A DNA stretch of 48,850 bases from Streptomyces sp. WZ.A104 (GCF_002382885.1 NZ_NWVL01000062.1:1-48850); one strand, 5' to 3'. Shown: positions 33,249 to 44,520, numbered from the stretch's first letter. The notes: generated by a model not told the origin, from the letters alone. Program-made: numbers and translations.

Positions 33249-34697
33249 GTGAGCGCAACCAGCCCGGCAGCCGTCGTCGTCCTCGCAGCGGGTGAGGGCA
33301 CCCGCATGAAGTCGAAGACCCCCAAGGTCCTGCACGAGATCTCCGGGCGCTCGCTCGTCGGCCATGTCGTCGCCGCAGCCCGTGAGCTGGACCCGCAGCA
33401 CCTCGTCGTCGTCGTCGGCCACGCGAGCGAGCAGGTCACCGCACACCTGAACGCCGGTGACGCCCCCGTGCGCACCGCCTTCCAGGCGGAGCAGAACGGG
33501 ACCGGGCACGCCGTCCGGATGGGGCTCGAAGAGCTCGGCGGGGGTGTCGACGGGGCCGTGATCGTCGTCTGCGGCGACACCCCGCTGCTGTCGGGCGAGA
33601 CGCTCGGCGCGCTCGCCGCCACGCATGCGGCCGACGCCAACGCGGTCACCGTGCTGACCGCCGAGGTCCCGGACTCCACGGGCTACGGGCGCATCGTGCG
33701 CGATCCCGCCACCGGTGCGGTGACCGAGATCGTCGAGCACAAGGACGCCACCGAGGCGCAGAGGGCGATCCGGGAGATCAACTCAGGGGTGTTCGCGTTC
33801 GACGGGCGGCTGCTCGGGGATGCGCTGGGCAAGGTGCGCACGGACAACAGCCAGGGCGAGGAGTACCTCACCGATGTGCTGTCGATCCTGCGCGAGGCCG
33901 GGCATCGGGTCGGGGCGTCGGTGGCGGGTGACCACCGCGAGATCCTCGGGATCAACAACCGGCTTCAGCTGGCCGAGGCGCGTCGGCTGCTGAACGAGCG
34001 GCTGCTTGAGCGGGCGATGCTCGCGGGCGTGACGGTTGTGGACCCGGCGTCCACGTTGATCGACGCGACGGTGACGTACGAGCGGGACGCGGTCGTGCAT
34101 CCGGGGACGCAGCTGCTGGGGACCACTCACCTCGCGGAGGACAGTGAGGTCGGGCCGAACTCGCGGCTCAAGGACACCGCGGTGGGGGCCGGGGCCCGGG
34201 TGGACAACTCCGTGACGGACTCGGCGGAGATCGGGCCGGGGGCGTCGGTGGGGCCGTACGCGTATCTGCGGCCGGGGACGCGGCTGGGGACGAAGGCCAA
34301 GGCCGGTACGTACGTGGAGATGAAGAACGCGACCGTCGGCGAGGGGACGAAGGTCCCGCACCTGAGTTACGTCGGTGACGCGACGATCGGTGATCACACC
34401 AACATCGGTGCGGCGAGCGTCTTCGTGAACTACGACGGGGTCGCCAAGCACCACACGACGATCGGTTCCCACTGCCGTACCGGTTCGGACAATATGTTTG
34501 TGGCACCTGTCACGGTCGGGGACGGGGTGTACACGGCCGCCGGGTCGGTCATCACGAAGGATGTGCCGTCCGGTTCGCTGGCGGTGGCGCGGGGCCAGCA
34601 GCGGAATATCGAGGGTTGGGTGGCCCGGAAGCGTCCGGGCAGCGCTGCCGCTCAGGCCGCTCAGGCGTCGTCCTCGGGGGCCGAAGGACAAAGCTGA
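33249..34697 (+). CDS. glmU: bifunctional GlmU (GlcN-1-P acetyltransferase / GlcNAc-1-P uridyltransferase)
   Basis: A 482-residue enzyme that makes UDP-GlcNAc, the precursor of peptidoglycan. The N-terminal uridyltransferase has the loop VVLAAGEGTRMKSKTPKVLH (residues 9-28), the acceptor motif QNGTGHAV and VVCGDTPLL. The C-terminal half is a left-handed beta helix with hexapeptide repeats and the acetyl-transfer motifs GPYAYLRPGTRLG, KAGTYVEMKNA, and FVNYDGVAKHHTTIG with its catalytic histidine. Length is normal for actinobacteria, with a disordered C-terminal tail. Start GTG 33249 has GAAGGG 9 bases upstream. It is separated from the tRNA by a terminator and precedes prs in the same direction, 119 bp apart. 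Confidence 0.97.
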   Translation: MSATSPAAVVVLAAGEGTRMKSKTPKVLHEISGRSLVGHVVAAARELDPQHLVVVVGHASEQVTAHLNAGDAPVRTAFQAEQNGTGHAVRMGLEELGGGVDGAVIVVCGDTPLLSGETLGALAATHAADANAVTVLTAEVPDSTGYGRIVRDPATGAVTEIVEHKDATEAQRAIREINSGVFAFDGRLLGDALGKVRTDNSQGEEYLTDVLSILREAGHRVGASVAGDHREILGINNRLQLAEARRLLNERLLERAMLAGVTVVDPASTLIDATVTYERDAVVHPGTQLLGTTHLAEDSEVGPNSRLKDTAVGAGARVDNSVTDSAEIGPGASVGPYAYLRPGTRLGTKAKAGTYVEMKNATVGEGTKVPHLSYVGDATIGDHTNIGAASVFVNYDGVAKHHTTIGSHCRTGSDNMFVAPVTVGDGVYTAAGSVITKDVPSGSLAVARGQQRNIEGWVARKRPGSAAAQAAQASSSGAEGQS

Positions 34698-34816
34698 CCG
34701 GAAACAGGTAGGCCGGTGACGGCGTACCGTGATAGATGCTCACCCATTTCGGCTGGCTCGTTGCACATCGGGACCTATGCGTGCAGCGCCAGATACACGT
34801 CTGAGGAGACTGTGCT

Positions 34817-35794
34817 GTGACCGGGATCAAGACGACCGGCGAGAAGAAACTGATGCTCTTCTCCGGCCGCGCCCACCCCGAGCTTGCCGAGGAGGTCGCC
34901 CATAAGCTGGGAGTCGGTCTCGTGCCGACGAAGGCCTTCGACTTCGCCAACGGTGAGATCTACGTGCGCTTCCAGGAGTCGGCACGTGGCGCGGACTGCT
35001 TCCTGATCCAGAGCCACACGGCTCCGATCAACAAGTGGATCATGGAGCAGCTGATCATGCTGGACGCGCTGAAGCGCGCGTCGGCCCGCTCCATCACGGT
35101 GATCGTGCCGTTCTACGGGTATGCCCGTCAGGACAAGAAGCACAAGGGCCGTGAGCCGATCTCTGCCCGGCTGGTGGCGGACCTGATGAAGACGGCGGGT
35201 GCGGACCGGATTCTCACCGTCGATCTGCACACGGACCAGATCCAGGGCTTCTTCGACGGCCCGGTGGACCACCTGTTCGCGCTGCCGATCCTGGCGGACT
35301 ACGTGGGCGCGAAGGTCGATCGTACGAAGCTGACGGTCGTGTCGCCGGACGCGGGCCGGGTGCGGGTCGCCGACCGCTGGTGCGACCGGCTGGACGCGCC
35401 GCTGGCGATCGTGCACAAGCGCCGTGACAAGGACGTGCCGAACCAGGTCTCGGTGCATGAGGTCGTGGGCAACGTCGAGGGCCGGGTGTGTGTGCTGGTC
35501 GACGACATGATCGACACGGGTGGCACGATCTGTGCCGCGGCGGACGCGCTGTTCGCGCACGGTGCGGAGGACGTCATCGTGACGGCGACGCACGGTGTGC
35601 TGTCGGGTCCGGCGGCTGACCGGTTGAAGAACTCGAAGGTGAGCGAGTTCGTGTTCACGGACACCCTGCCGACGCCGGGTGAGCTGGAGCTCGACAAGAT
35701 CACGGTGCTGTCGATCGCCCCGACGATCGCGCGCGCGGTGCGTGAGGTGTTCGAGGACGGTTCGGTGACGAGCCTCTTCGAGGAGCAGGGCTGA
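34817..35794 (+). CDS. prs: ribose-phosphate pyrophosphokinase (PRPP synthetase)
   Basis: A 325-residue class I PRPP synthetase that transfers pyrophosphate from ATP to ribose 5-phosphate, feeding nucleotide, His and Trp synthesis. Diagnostic segments: FANGEIYVRFQES, PFYGYARQDKKHKGREPISA (ATP loop), the metal site VDLHTDQIQGFF, the KRR of HKRRDK, and the PRPP loop VLVDDMIDTGGTI. Length is usual. GTG 34817 follows GAGGAGAC. Its downstream gene rplY has its own promoter. Confidence 0.97.
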   Translation: MTGIKTTGEKKLMLFSGRAHPELAEEVAHKLGVGLVPTKAFDFANGEIYVRFQESARGADCFLIQSHTAPINKWIMEQLIMLDALKRASARSITVIVPFYGYARQDKKHKGREPISARLVADLMKTAGADRILTVDLHTDQIQGFFDGPVDHLFALPILADYVGAKVDRTKLTVVSPDAGRVRVADRWCDRLDAPLAIVHKRRDKDVPNQVSVHEVVGNVEGRVCVLVDDMIDTGGTICAAADALFAHGAEDVIVTATHGVLSGPAADRLKNSKVSEFVFTDTLPTPGELELDKITVLSIAPTIARAVREVFEDGSVTSLFEEQG

Positions 35795-35845
35795 GTTCGA
35801 GGGGTGGGGCCGAGCGCTCTGACGCCGGTCCGTTATTGATCCACT

Positions 35846-35874
35846 TTGGGTGCGGCCTCCCGGCCGGGTAGACT
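35846..35874 (+). promoter_or_regulatory. candidate housekeeping promoter for rplY
   Basis: TTGGGT (35846-35851) and TAGACT (35869-35874) are separated by 17 bp, matching the HrdB-type consensus. It predicts a transcript start near 35881 and a leader of about 140 bases. The leader ends in a hairpin (GGGTGA 35962-35967 paired with TCACCC 35994-35999) just before the ribosome site. Confidence 0.6.
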
Positions 35875-36019
35875 CACGGAGTTGCTCGGCGAGGGAGGCC
35901 GTACCTGTGTGTACGGCGGTCCGTTATCGACGCGCTCTTCGTAGCAGGCCTGTCGTGGGCCGGGTGACCGTTCGAGTTCCGTCGCCTGACGGCTCACCCA
36001 CCTGACGAGGAGTGCAATC

Positions 36020-36610
36020 ATGGCTGAGATCAAGCTCGCCACTGAGGTCCGTACCGAGTTCGGCAAGGGCGCTGCCCGCCGTATCCGTCGTGCCAACCAG
36101 GTTCCCGGTGTTGTCTACGGCCACGGTGCCGAGCCGGTCCACGTCACGCTGCCGGGTCACGACCTGCTGCTCGCGCTGCGTACGGCGAACGTGCTGATCG
36201 GTCTGGAGATCGACGGCAAGGACGCGCTGGTCATCCCGAAGGCTGTGCAGCGTCACCCCCTCAAGGGCACCATCGAGCACGTCGACCTGCTGACCGTGAA
36301 GCGCGGCGAGAAGGTCAACGTCGAGATCGCGGTGCACGCCGAGGGCGACCTGGCGCCGGGTGCCAACCTGCTTGAGTACGTGCTGAACACGCTGCTCGTC
36401 GAGGCCGAGGCCACCCACATCCCCGAGTCCGTGACGGTCTCCGTCGCGGGCCTGGACGCCGGTGACTCGATCCTCGCCAAGGACATCGCGCTGCCGAAGG
36501 GTTCCACGCTGGCCGGTGACGAGGACGCCGTCGTGCTCCAGGTCGTCGCCGCGCAGGCCGAGGAGCCGACCGCTGAGCAGGCCGCCGCGGCCGAGGGCGC
36601 GGAGGCCTGA
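36020..36610 (+). CDS. rplY: 50S ribosomal protein L25 (long Ctc form)
   Basis: A 196-residue L25/TL5/Ctc protein that binds 5S rRNA in the large subunit. The N-terminal L25 domain has EVRTEFGKGAARRIRRANQV and VPGVVYGHG; the C-terminal TL5 beta domain includes VNVEIAVHAEGDLAPGANLL and IPESVTVSVAGLDAGDSI. The tail (EEPTAEQAAAAEGAEA) is acidic and flexible. ATG 36020 is preceded by GAGGAG. The arrangement prs-rplY-pth is a classic bacterial order. Ctc forms are often stress-induced, but only a housekeeping-type promoter is seen here. Confidence 0.96.
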   Translation: MAEIKLATEVRTEFGKGAARRIRRANQVPGVVYGHGAEPVHVTLPGHDLLLALRTANVLIGLEIDGKDALVIPKAVQRHPLKGTIEHVDLLTVKRGEKVNVEIAVHAEGDLAPGANLLEYVLNTLLVEAEATHIPESVTVSVAGLDAGDSILAKDIALPKGSTLAGDEDAVVLQVVAAQAEEPTAEQAAAAEGAEA

Positions 36611-36642
36611 GCCTCGCCGCTCCCGTTCCACCTGCTTGACTG

Positions 36643-36682
36643 ACGGGGTGGTGGTTCCCTTCCGGGGGAGCCGCCGCCCCGT
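36643..36682 (+). terminator. terminator or attenuator between rplY and pth
   Basis: ACGGGGTGGTGGTTCCC pairs, with several G-U pairs, to GGGAGCCGCCGCCCCGT around a short loop, followed by TTTCCCTG. It lies in the 112-bp rplY-pth gap and may reduce read-through into pth. Confidence 0.6.
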
Positions 36683-36722
36683 TTCCCTGTGATCCCCCGG
36701 CTTGTGAGGAGACCGAGCGCTG

Positions 36723-37316
36723 ATGTCCGACGCCAACGACCCCTGGCTCATCGTGGGCCTGGGCAATCCGGGTCCCGACTATGCGGCGAACCGGCACAAC
36801 GTCGGGTTCATGGTCGCCGATCTGCTCGCGGAGCGGATCGGCGGGAAGTTCAAGCGGGCGCAGAAGGCGCAGGCGCAGGTGGTGGAGGGGCGGATCGGTC
36901 CGCCGGGGCCGGCGAGCCGTCGGGTGATTCTGGTGAAGCCGATGTCGTACATGAATCTGTCGGGTGGGCCGGTTTCGGCGTTGCGGGATTTCTACAAGGT
37001 GCCGACGGATCATGTGGTGGCGGTCCATGACGAGCTGGATGTCGATTTCGGGATGCTGCGGCTGAAGCTGGGTGGCGGTGACAACGGGCACAACGGGCTG
37101 AAGTCGATGACGAAGGCGATGGGGCCGGATTATCACCGGGTGCGGTTCGGGATCGGGCGGCCGCCGGGGCGGATGCAGGTGGCGGATTTCGTGCTGAAGG
37201 ATTTTGGTTCGGTGGAGCGCAAGGAGTTGGCGTTTCTGGTGGACCGGTCGGCGGATGCGGTGGAGTGTCTGTTGGCGGAGGGGCTGGAGCGGGCGCAGAG
37301 CGCGTACAACTCCTGA
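36723..37316 (+). CDS. pth: peptidyl-tRNA hydrolase
   Basis: A 197-residue esterase that recycles tRNA from dropped-off peptidyl-tRNA. It begins with LIVGLGNPGPDYAANRHNVG (residues 9-28; catalytic His in RHNVG), then KPMSYMNLSGGPV, VVAVHDELDVDFG and the GGDNGHNGLKSM segment with the second histidine and lysine. The fold is complete and the length normal. GAGGAGA lies 12-15 bases before ATG 36723. A tandem repeat array starts 3 bases after its stop. Confidence 0.96.
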   Translation: MSDANDPWLIVGLGNPGPDYAANRHNVGFMVADLLAERIGGKFKRAQKAQAQVVEGRIGPPGPASRRVILVKPMSYMNLSGGPVSALRDFYKVPTDHVVAVHDELDVDFGMLRLKLGGGDNGHNGLKSMTKAMGPDYHRVRFGIGRPPGRMQVADFVLKDFGSVERKELAFLVDRSADAVECLLAEGLERAQSAYNS

Positions 37317-37318
37317 GC

Positions 37319-37386
37319 GTCGTCGTGTGCGGCGCTGTCGTCGTGTGCGGCGCTGTCGTCGTGTGCGGCGCTGTCGTCGTGCGGTG
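37319..37386. repeat. 18-bp tandem repeat behind pth
   Basis: Three perfect copies of GTCGTCGTGTGCGGCGCT (37319-37336, 37337-37354, 37355-37372) plus a partial fourth, with degenerate copies continuing to about 37428. Confidence 0.85.
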
Positions 37387-37522
37387 TTCTCCCGCCATGC
37401 GCGGCTCTGTCGTCGTGTGCTGCTCTCCCACCGTGCAGATCCCCTGACATTTCCCTCGCTGCTGGGGCATTTTTCGGTCATAGGTTGACCTGGGGACGAC
37501 GCCTGGCCAAGGATCTGCCCCC

Positions 37523-37993
37523 ATGGAACGGAGCTCTTCCCGGCGTGCGGCGCTCGTGGGCCGTCGGGTCGCCATGGGGCTGGTTGCCGTGGTGCTGCTG
37601 GTCGCGGGTGCGTGGTCGTCGTGGGACACCGCGCATCACATCGTTCTGGCCAAGGGCCGTGAGCACGGCACGGTGACGGTGACGGAGTGCGGTGAGCAAC
37701 TGTGCGCCGGGCGGTACGAGCCGGATGCCACGTCGTCGGCGCGGGCGCGGGTGACGGTGGAGCGGTCGGTGGCGGCGGGTGAGGGGGATCGTTTCCCCGT
37801 GGTGGTGAGGCCCGGTTCCGATGCGGTGGTCCGCACGGGGGTGCCGGGCTTTCTGCATGCCTGGATGCCGTTGGGCGGGGCGATGGTGCTGGCGGGGTTC
37901 GTGATCGGCGGCGGGTTGCGGATGGCGCGTACGGCGTGGGGGGTCGCAACGGCGGGGGCGGCCCTGCTGGTGGCGACGTTCGTCGCGCTGTAG
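37523..37993 (+). CDS. small membrane protein of unknown function
   Basis: A 156-residue protein with an N-terminal membrane helix (about 14-31, VAMGLVAVVLLVAGAW), a loop of about 75 residues with two cysteines (TECGEQLCAG) that may form a disulfide outside the cell, and two further helices at the C-terminus (about 113-132 and 138-155). This topology places the loop outside. No catalytic motif or family is recognised. ATG 37523 is chosen as it begins a basic, positive-inside start (ERSSSRRAALVGRR). It is convergent with ppc. Confidence 0.7.
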   Translation: MERSSSRRAALVGRRVAMGLVAVVLLVAGAWSSWDTAHHIVLAKGREHGTVTVTECGEQLCAGRYEPDATSSARARVTVERSVAAGEGDRFPVVVRPGSDAVVRTGVPGFLHAWMPLGGAMVLAGFVIGGGLRMARTAWGVATAGAALLVATFVAL

Positions 37994-38035
37994 CAGGGCC
38001 GCCCCGGTCGGCCTGTCGTTCCCGTGCGGGTGGCG

Positions 38036-40765
<2,730 letters not shown>

Positions 40766-41159
40766 AGTGTGCGGCTCCTTGCAGTGAAATGAGGAGGTGC
40801 GTTCGCTTCGCCGTCGCCCACGTGGGTGGTGGTGGGGACGGGTGGGCGGGGTCCGGGGCCCGGCGGCTGGCAGCGGTGCTGTCGCCACGCCCCGACGAGC
40901 GGGTGCGGACCGCGCTGTCCGACCCTCCCAGGATAGGTGTCGTCGCAGACGGCGTGTCCGCTGCCCTGGTGGGCGGGGGCGAACGCCGTCGGCAGGGGTG
41001 CCCTACCCCGTGGAAGGCCTGGGGTACCGCCGGCGACGGACTGGACCGGGTTCTCGTGTTGTGGGGCCCGTCACTGCCATACTTACCAAGCCGTAGGTTA
41101 CGGAACCGTAGCCACGGCGGTCCGTGTACTGCTTCCTCACCCTCCGGGGGACCTCCGTT
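40766..41159. other. 394-bp divergent promoter region, ppc / desaturase
   Basis: It should hold the ppc promoter on the minus strand and the desaturase promoter on the plus strand. For the desaturase a possible -10 (CATACT, 41078-41083) lies upstream of an operator-like repeat at 41096-41113. No further gene is supported. Confidence 0.55.
41096..41113 (+). promoter_or_regulatory. operator-like inverted repeat before desaturase
   Basis: GGTTACGGAACCGTAGCC: TACGG/CCGTA with a 2-base centre, and outer GG/CC also pair (7 of 8 positions). It sits 47 bp before the start and downstream of the possible -10, where a bound TetR protein would block elongation. The TetR gene overlapping the desaturase is the natural candidate. 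Confidence 0.5.
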
Positions 41160-42143
41160 ATGCCGAGCACTCCCGATGTGATCGACGAGACCGATCCGTC
41201 ACTTGCCGTTTCCGCCCTTCCGCCCGCCACGCTCGGTGGGGACAAGAAGGGGTCGATCGAGCAGTTCGCGCTGCTGGTGTTCATCGTGGTGCCGTTCCTG
41301 GCTCTGGTCGCGGCGGTGCCGATGTCGTGGGGGTGGGGGGTGAGCTGGCTGGACATCGGGCTGATGGTGGCGATGTATTTCATCGGCTGTCACGGCATCA
41401 CGATCGGTTTCCACCGGTATTTCACGCATGGTGCGTTCAAGGCGAAGCGGCCGTTGCGGATCGTGCTGGCGGTGGCGGGTTCGCTGGCGGTGGAGGGGCC
41501 GTTGGTGCGGTGGGTGGCCGATCACCGCAAGCATCACCGGTTCTCGGACGCGGAGGGTGACCCGCATTCGCCGTGGCGGTTCGGGGAGACCCTGCCGGCT
41601 CTGTTGAAGGGGCTGTGGTGGGCGCACATCGCCTGGATGTTCGACGAGGAGCAGACTCCGCAGCAGAAGTACGCCCCCGATCTGATCAAGGACCCGGCGA
41701 TCCGGGCCGTCTCGCGCCACTTCCTGACCTTCACGATCGTCTCGCTGGCGATTCCGCCGCTGGTCGGGGGGCTGGTGACGATGTCGTGGTGGGGTGCGGC
41801 GACGGCGTTCTTCTGGGGTTCGCTGGTACGGGTCGCGCTGCTGCACCACGTGACGTGGTCGATCAACTCGATCTGCCACGCGGTCGGCAAGCGCCCCTTC
41901 AGGTCTCGTGACCGGTCGGGGAACGTGTGGTGGCTGGCGGTGCTGTCGTGCGGCGAGTCCTGGCACAACCTGCACCACGCGGACCCGACGAGTGCCCGGC
42001 ACGGGGTGATGCGGGGGCAGATCGACTCCAGCGCCCGGCTGATCCGCTGGTTCGAGAAGCTGGGCTGGGCGTACGACGTGCGGTGGCCGGACGCCGCACG
42101 TATCGACTCCCGGCGCAGGTCCGTACCGGCCGACGCGGCATGA
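41160..42143 (+). CDS. membrane acyl-CoA/fatty acid desaturase
   Basis: A 327-residue di-iron membrane desaturase that introduces a double bond into acyl chains (delta-9 type) for membrane fluidity. The three histidine boxes are present: HRYFTH (GFHRYFTHG, about residues 91-96), HRKHH (VADHRKHHRF, about 127-132) and HNLHH (SWHNLHHADP). Hydrophobic helices flank them. GGGGGA precedes ATG 41160. The stop overlaps the TetR start (ATGA), forming an operon; an operator-like repeat precedes it. This resembles DesT-type feedback control of desaturase by acyl-CoA-sensing TetR proteins, known in other bacteria; here it is inference. Confidence 0.93.
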   Translation: MPSTPDVIDETDPSLAVSALPPATLGGDKKGSIEQFALLVFIVVPFLALVAAVPMSWGWGVSWLDIGLMVAMYFIGCHGITIGFHRYFTHGAFKAKRPLRIVLAVAGSLAVEGPLVRWVADHRKHHRFSDAEGDPHSPWRFGETLPALLKGLWWAHIAWMFDEEQTPQQKYAPDLIKDPAIRAVSRHFLTFTIVSLAIPPLVGGLVTMSWWGAATAFFWGSLVRVALLHHVTWSINSICHAVGKRPFRSRDRSGNVWWLAVLSCGESWHNLHHADPTSARHGVMRGQIDSSARLIRWFEKLGWAYDVRWPDAARIDSRRRSVPADAA

Positions 42144-42826
42144 TTGACGACGTGGCGACCGACGGCAGCACGAGCAGCGCGAAGAGCAGGACTTCCTCCA
42201 CCCGCCGGACCCGCCGGGTCCGGATGACCGGTAAGGAGCGCCGCGAACAGCTGCTGGACATCGGGCGCGCACTCTTCGCCGACAAGGGCTTCGAGGGCAC
42301 GTCGGTGGAGGAGATCGCGGCGCGCGCCGGGGTGTCCAAGCCGGTGGTGTACGAGCACTTCGGCGGCAAGGAGGGCCTGTACGCCGTGGTGGTCGACCGC
42401 GAGATGCGGCAGCTGCTGGACATGGTGACGGGGGCGCTGACGGCGGGGCACCCCCGGGAGCTGCTGGAGCAGGCGGCGTTCGCGTTGCTGGACTACATCG
42501 AGTCGTACACGGACGGTTTCCGGATTCTGGTGCGGGATTCGCCGGTGGCGCAGTCGACGGGCACGTTCGCGTCGCTGATCAGTGATATCGCCACGCAGGT
42601 GGAGGACATCCTGGGGCTGGAGTTCAAGGCCCGGGGTTTTGATCCGAAGCTGGCCCCGCTGTACGCGCAGGCGCTGGTGGGGATGGTGGCGCTGACGGGC
42701 CAGTGGTGGCTGGACGTGCGCAAGCCGAAGAAGGCGGAGGTGGCCGCGCATCTGGTGAACCTGTGCTGGCACGGGCTGGAGAACCTGGAGGCGAAACCGC
42801 GGCTGATAGGGCACCGGAAGAGCTGA
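42140..42826 (+). CDS. TetR-family regulator of the desaturase operon
   Basis: A 228-residue TetR repressor. After a Ser/Thr/Arg-rich leader, the HTH domain reads RREQLLDIGRALFADKGFEG then TSVEEIAARAGVSKPVVYEHFGGKEGLYAVV (about residues 34-85). The ligand-binding helical domain follows, with DYIESYTDGFRILVRDSP and ALVGMVALTGQWWLD. It overlaps the desaturase stop by 4 bp, so both are made from one transcript and the regulator probably controls its own operon. The ligand is unknown; acyl-CoA is a reasonable guess from the partner. Confidence 0.93.
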   Translation: MIDDVATDGSTSSAKSRTSSTRRTRRVRMTGKERREQLLDIGRALFADKGFEGTSVEEIAARAGVSKPVVYEHFGGKEGLYAVVVDREMRQLLDMVTGALTAGHPRELLEQAAFALLDYIESYTDGFRILVRDSPVAQSTGTFASLISDIATQVEDILGLEFKARGFDPKLAPLYAQALVGMVALTGQWWLDVRKPKKAEVAAHLVNLCWHGLENLEAKPRLIGHRKS

Positions 42827-42949
42827 CCGCGTTCCGGTGCGGGCTGGTCCCGTCGCTGTTTCGCGGCTCGTCACCCGTTGTGATGACGGCTGTGGATTTC
42901 CCGCCGTAGTGTGGTCGGCAGGGCAGAGGATTCGTCCATGGGAGGAACC

Positions 42950-43552
42950 ATGACCGCCGAGCCGACCACCGCGCACAGCTCCCGCTGGCCGGTGCCCCCG
43001 CAGGACGGATACACCGTGGACGATCTGTTCACGCTGCCCGATCTCCCGCCGCACACAGAGCTGATCGACGGGAGCCTGGTTTTCGTGAGTCCGCAGCGAG
43101 ACTTTCACACCACGATGATCGATCTGCTGGTGACGGGACTGCGCAGTACGGCACCGCCGGAGGTGAAGGTCCGCCGTGAGATGACCGTGGTGCTGGACCG
43201 GCGGAACGGGCCGGAGCCGGATGTCTCCGTCGTTCGGACCGAGGCCATCACCGGACTGGACGTGACCCGGTACCAGGCCGCCGACGTCCTCCTCGCCGTG
43301 GAGGTCGTCTCCCCCGACTCCGAGGCCCGCGACCGCGAGGCCAAGCCCCACAAGTACGCGACCGCCGGCATCCCGCACTTCTGGCTGGTGGAGATGACCG
43401 GCACCGACCAGCACCCCGTCGTGCGGGTCTACGAGCTGGACCCGGTGACGAAGGCGTACGCGCTGACCGGCATCCATCATGACCGGCTGAAGACGGGTGT
43501 GCCGTTCCCCGTGGACATCGACATCTCAGGGGACGCGCTCAAGGAGCTGTAG
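42950..43552 (+). CDS. Uma2-family (DUF820) predicted nuclease
   Basis: A 200-residue protein of the Uma2 family, a PD-(D/E)xK nuclease-fold group very abundant in Streptomyces and cyanobacteria, mostly uncharacterised. It begins with the typical YTVDDLFTLPDLPPHTELID, and the nuclease core shows GPEPDVSVV (Asp), LAVEVVSPDSEARDREAKPH (E-V-V-S, with the E-x-K like segment) and KYATAGIPHFWLVE. ATG 42950 is used because GGAGGA is 5 bases upstream; ATG 42938 would lie before that site. It is monocistronic. A role in DNA repair or mobile DNA has been proposed for the family but is not shown. Confidence 0.88.
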   Translation: MTAEPTTAHSSRWPVPPQDGYTVDDLFTLPDLPPHTELIDGSLVFVSPQRDFHTTMIDLLVTGLRSTAPPEVKVRREMTVVLDRRNGPEPDVSVVRTEAITGLDVTRYQAADVLLAVEVVSPDSEARDREAKPHKYATAGIPHFWLVEMTGTDQHPVVRVYELDPVTKAYALTGIHHDRLKTGVPFPVDIDISGDALKEL

Positions 43553-43621
43553 GGCCCTTCGGTTACGCGTCGGGCTCCAGGAGCTCCAGGCGGGCGGCGG
43601 CGGGACCGGCGGACACGGGCA

Positions 43622-44431
43622 TCACTTCTCCTTGCGGGCGACGGCGAAGATGCGGCGGAACGGGAAGACCGTGCCGTACGGGCCCGGCGGGTACGCCTCG
43701 CGGAGCAGGTCGCGGTATTCGGTGACGAACGCGTCGCGGGCCTCGGGGTCGTCGGCCAGGGCGGTGAGGACGGGGCGCAGGGCGGTGCCCTTGACCCAGT
43801 CGAGGACCGCGTCGTCGCCGTGGAGGGTCTGGAGGTAGGTGGTCTCCCAGACGTCGGCCGTGCAGCCGAGGTCCCGCAGGCGGGTGAGGTAGTCGACGGG
43901 CTCCAGGGCGGCGGCGCTGCGGTCGCCGGTGCCGTGGAGGCGGGGGCGCCAGCGGTCGGACTCGCGGAGCTGGGCCAGGAGGGCGTGGCTGGGGGCGGCG
44001 AAGTTGCCGGGGAGCTGGAAGGCGAGGGTGCCGCCGGGGGTGAGGGCGTCCAGCCAGCGCGGGAAGAGATCGGCGTGGCCGGGAATCCACTGGAGGGCGG
44101 AGGTGGAGACGATCAGGCCGTACGTCTCGGTGGGCGTCCAGGTGGTGGCGTCGGCCTCGGCGAAGTCGAGCAGGGGCGGCCGGGCGTGGGCGGCGGCCTC
44201 GGCGAGCATCTGAGGGGAGTTGTCGTAGCCGGTGATGCGGGCGCTCGGCCAGCGGTCCGCGAGGAGCGCGGTGACGTTGCCCGCGCCGCAGCCGAGGTCG
44301 GCGATGCGGGGCGCGGGGTGGCCCGGGAGGTCACCGATCCGGGCCAGCAGGTCGTGGAAGGGGCGGGTGCGGTGGTCCGCGTGGCGCAGGTACTGCTGCG
44401 GATCCCAGGTGGGGCGGTCAGGTGTGGTCAT
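43622..44431 (-). CDS. tam: trans-aconitate 2-methyltransferase
   Basis: A 269-residue SAM-dependent methyltransferase that methylates trans-aconitate, a spontaneous inhibitor of aconitase. SAM motif I is ADLGCGAGNVTALL (about residues 44-57), the acidic residue after strand 2 is in GYDNSPQML, and the active-site aromatic segment is STSALQWIPGHADLF. ATG 44431 is preferred to ATG 44437: TTGACA (44468-44463) and GATCCT (44444-44439) form a promoter with 18-bp spacing whose start falls at about 44431, so the mRNA is probably leaderless. The -35 lies inside the first TamR palindrome. Divergent from tamR, as known in Streptomyces. Confidence 0.92.
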   Translation of the reverse strand: MTTPDRPTWDPQQYLRHADHRTRPFHDLLARIGDLPGHPAPRIADLGCGAGNVTALLADRWPSARITGYDNSPQMLAEAAAHARPPLLDFAEADATTWTPTETYGLIVSTSALQWIPGHADLFPRWLDALTPGGTLAFQLPGNFAAPSHALLAQLRESDRWRPRLHGTGDRSAAALEPVDYLTRLRDLGCTADVWETTYLQTLHGDDAVLDWVKGTALRPVLTALADDPEARDAFVTEYRDLLREAYPPGPYGTVFPFRRIFAVARKEK

Positions 44432-44456
44432 GGGCATCAGGATCAGGCCGACAATC

Positions 44457-44484
44457 TCTTGATGTCAAGACACTTGAATTCAAG
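44457..44484. promoter_or_regulatory. double palindrome operator between tam and tamR
   Basis: Two palindromes, TCTTGA-TG-TCAAGA (44457-44470) and CTTGAATTCAAG (44473-44484), have centres 15 bp apart. The first overlaps the likely tam -35 (TTGACA on the minus strand), and a possible tamR -10 (TACACT, 44508-44513) lies downstream. A MarR protein bound here could repress both genes. Confidence 0.8.
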
Positions 44485-44520
44485 AGACTTCATGTCGACA
44501 GACCCTCTACACTGATCGAC

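Noticed and set aside
37319..37428. Possible CRISPR or iteron array behind pth
   Set aside because: 18-bp units abut without spacers, and no replication gene or DnaA boxes are nearby; simple tandem repeat.
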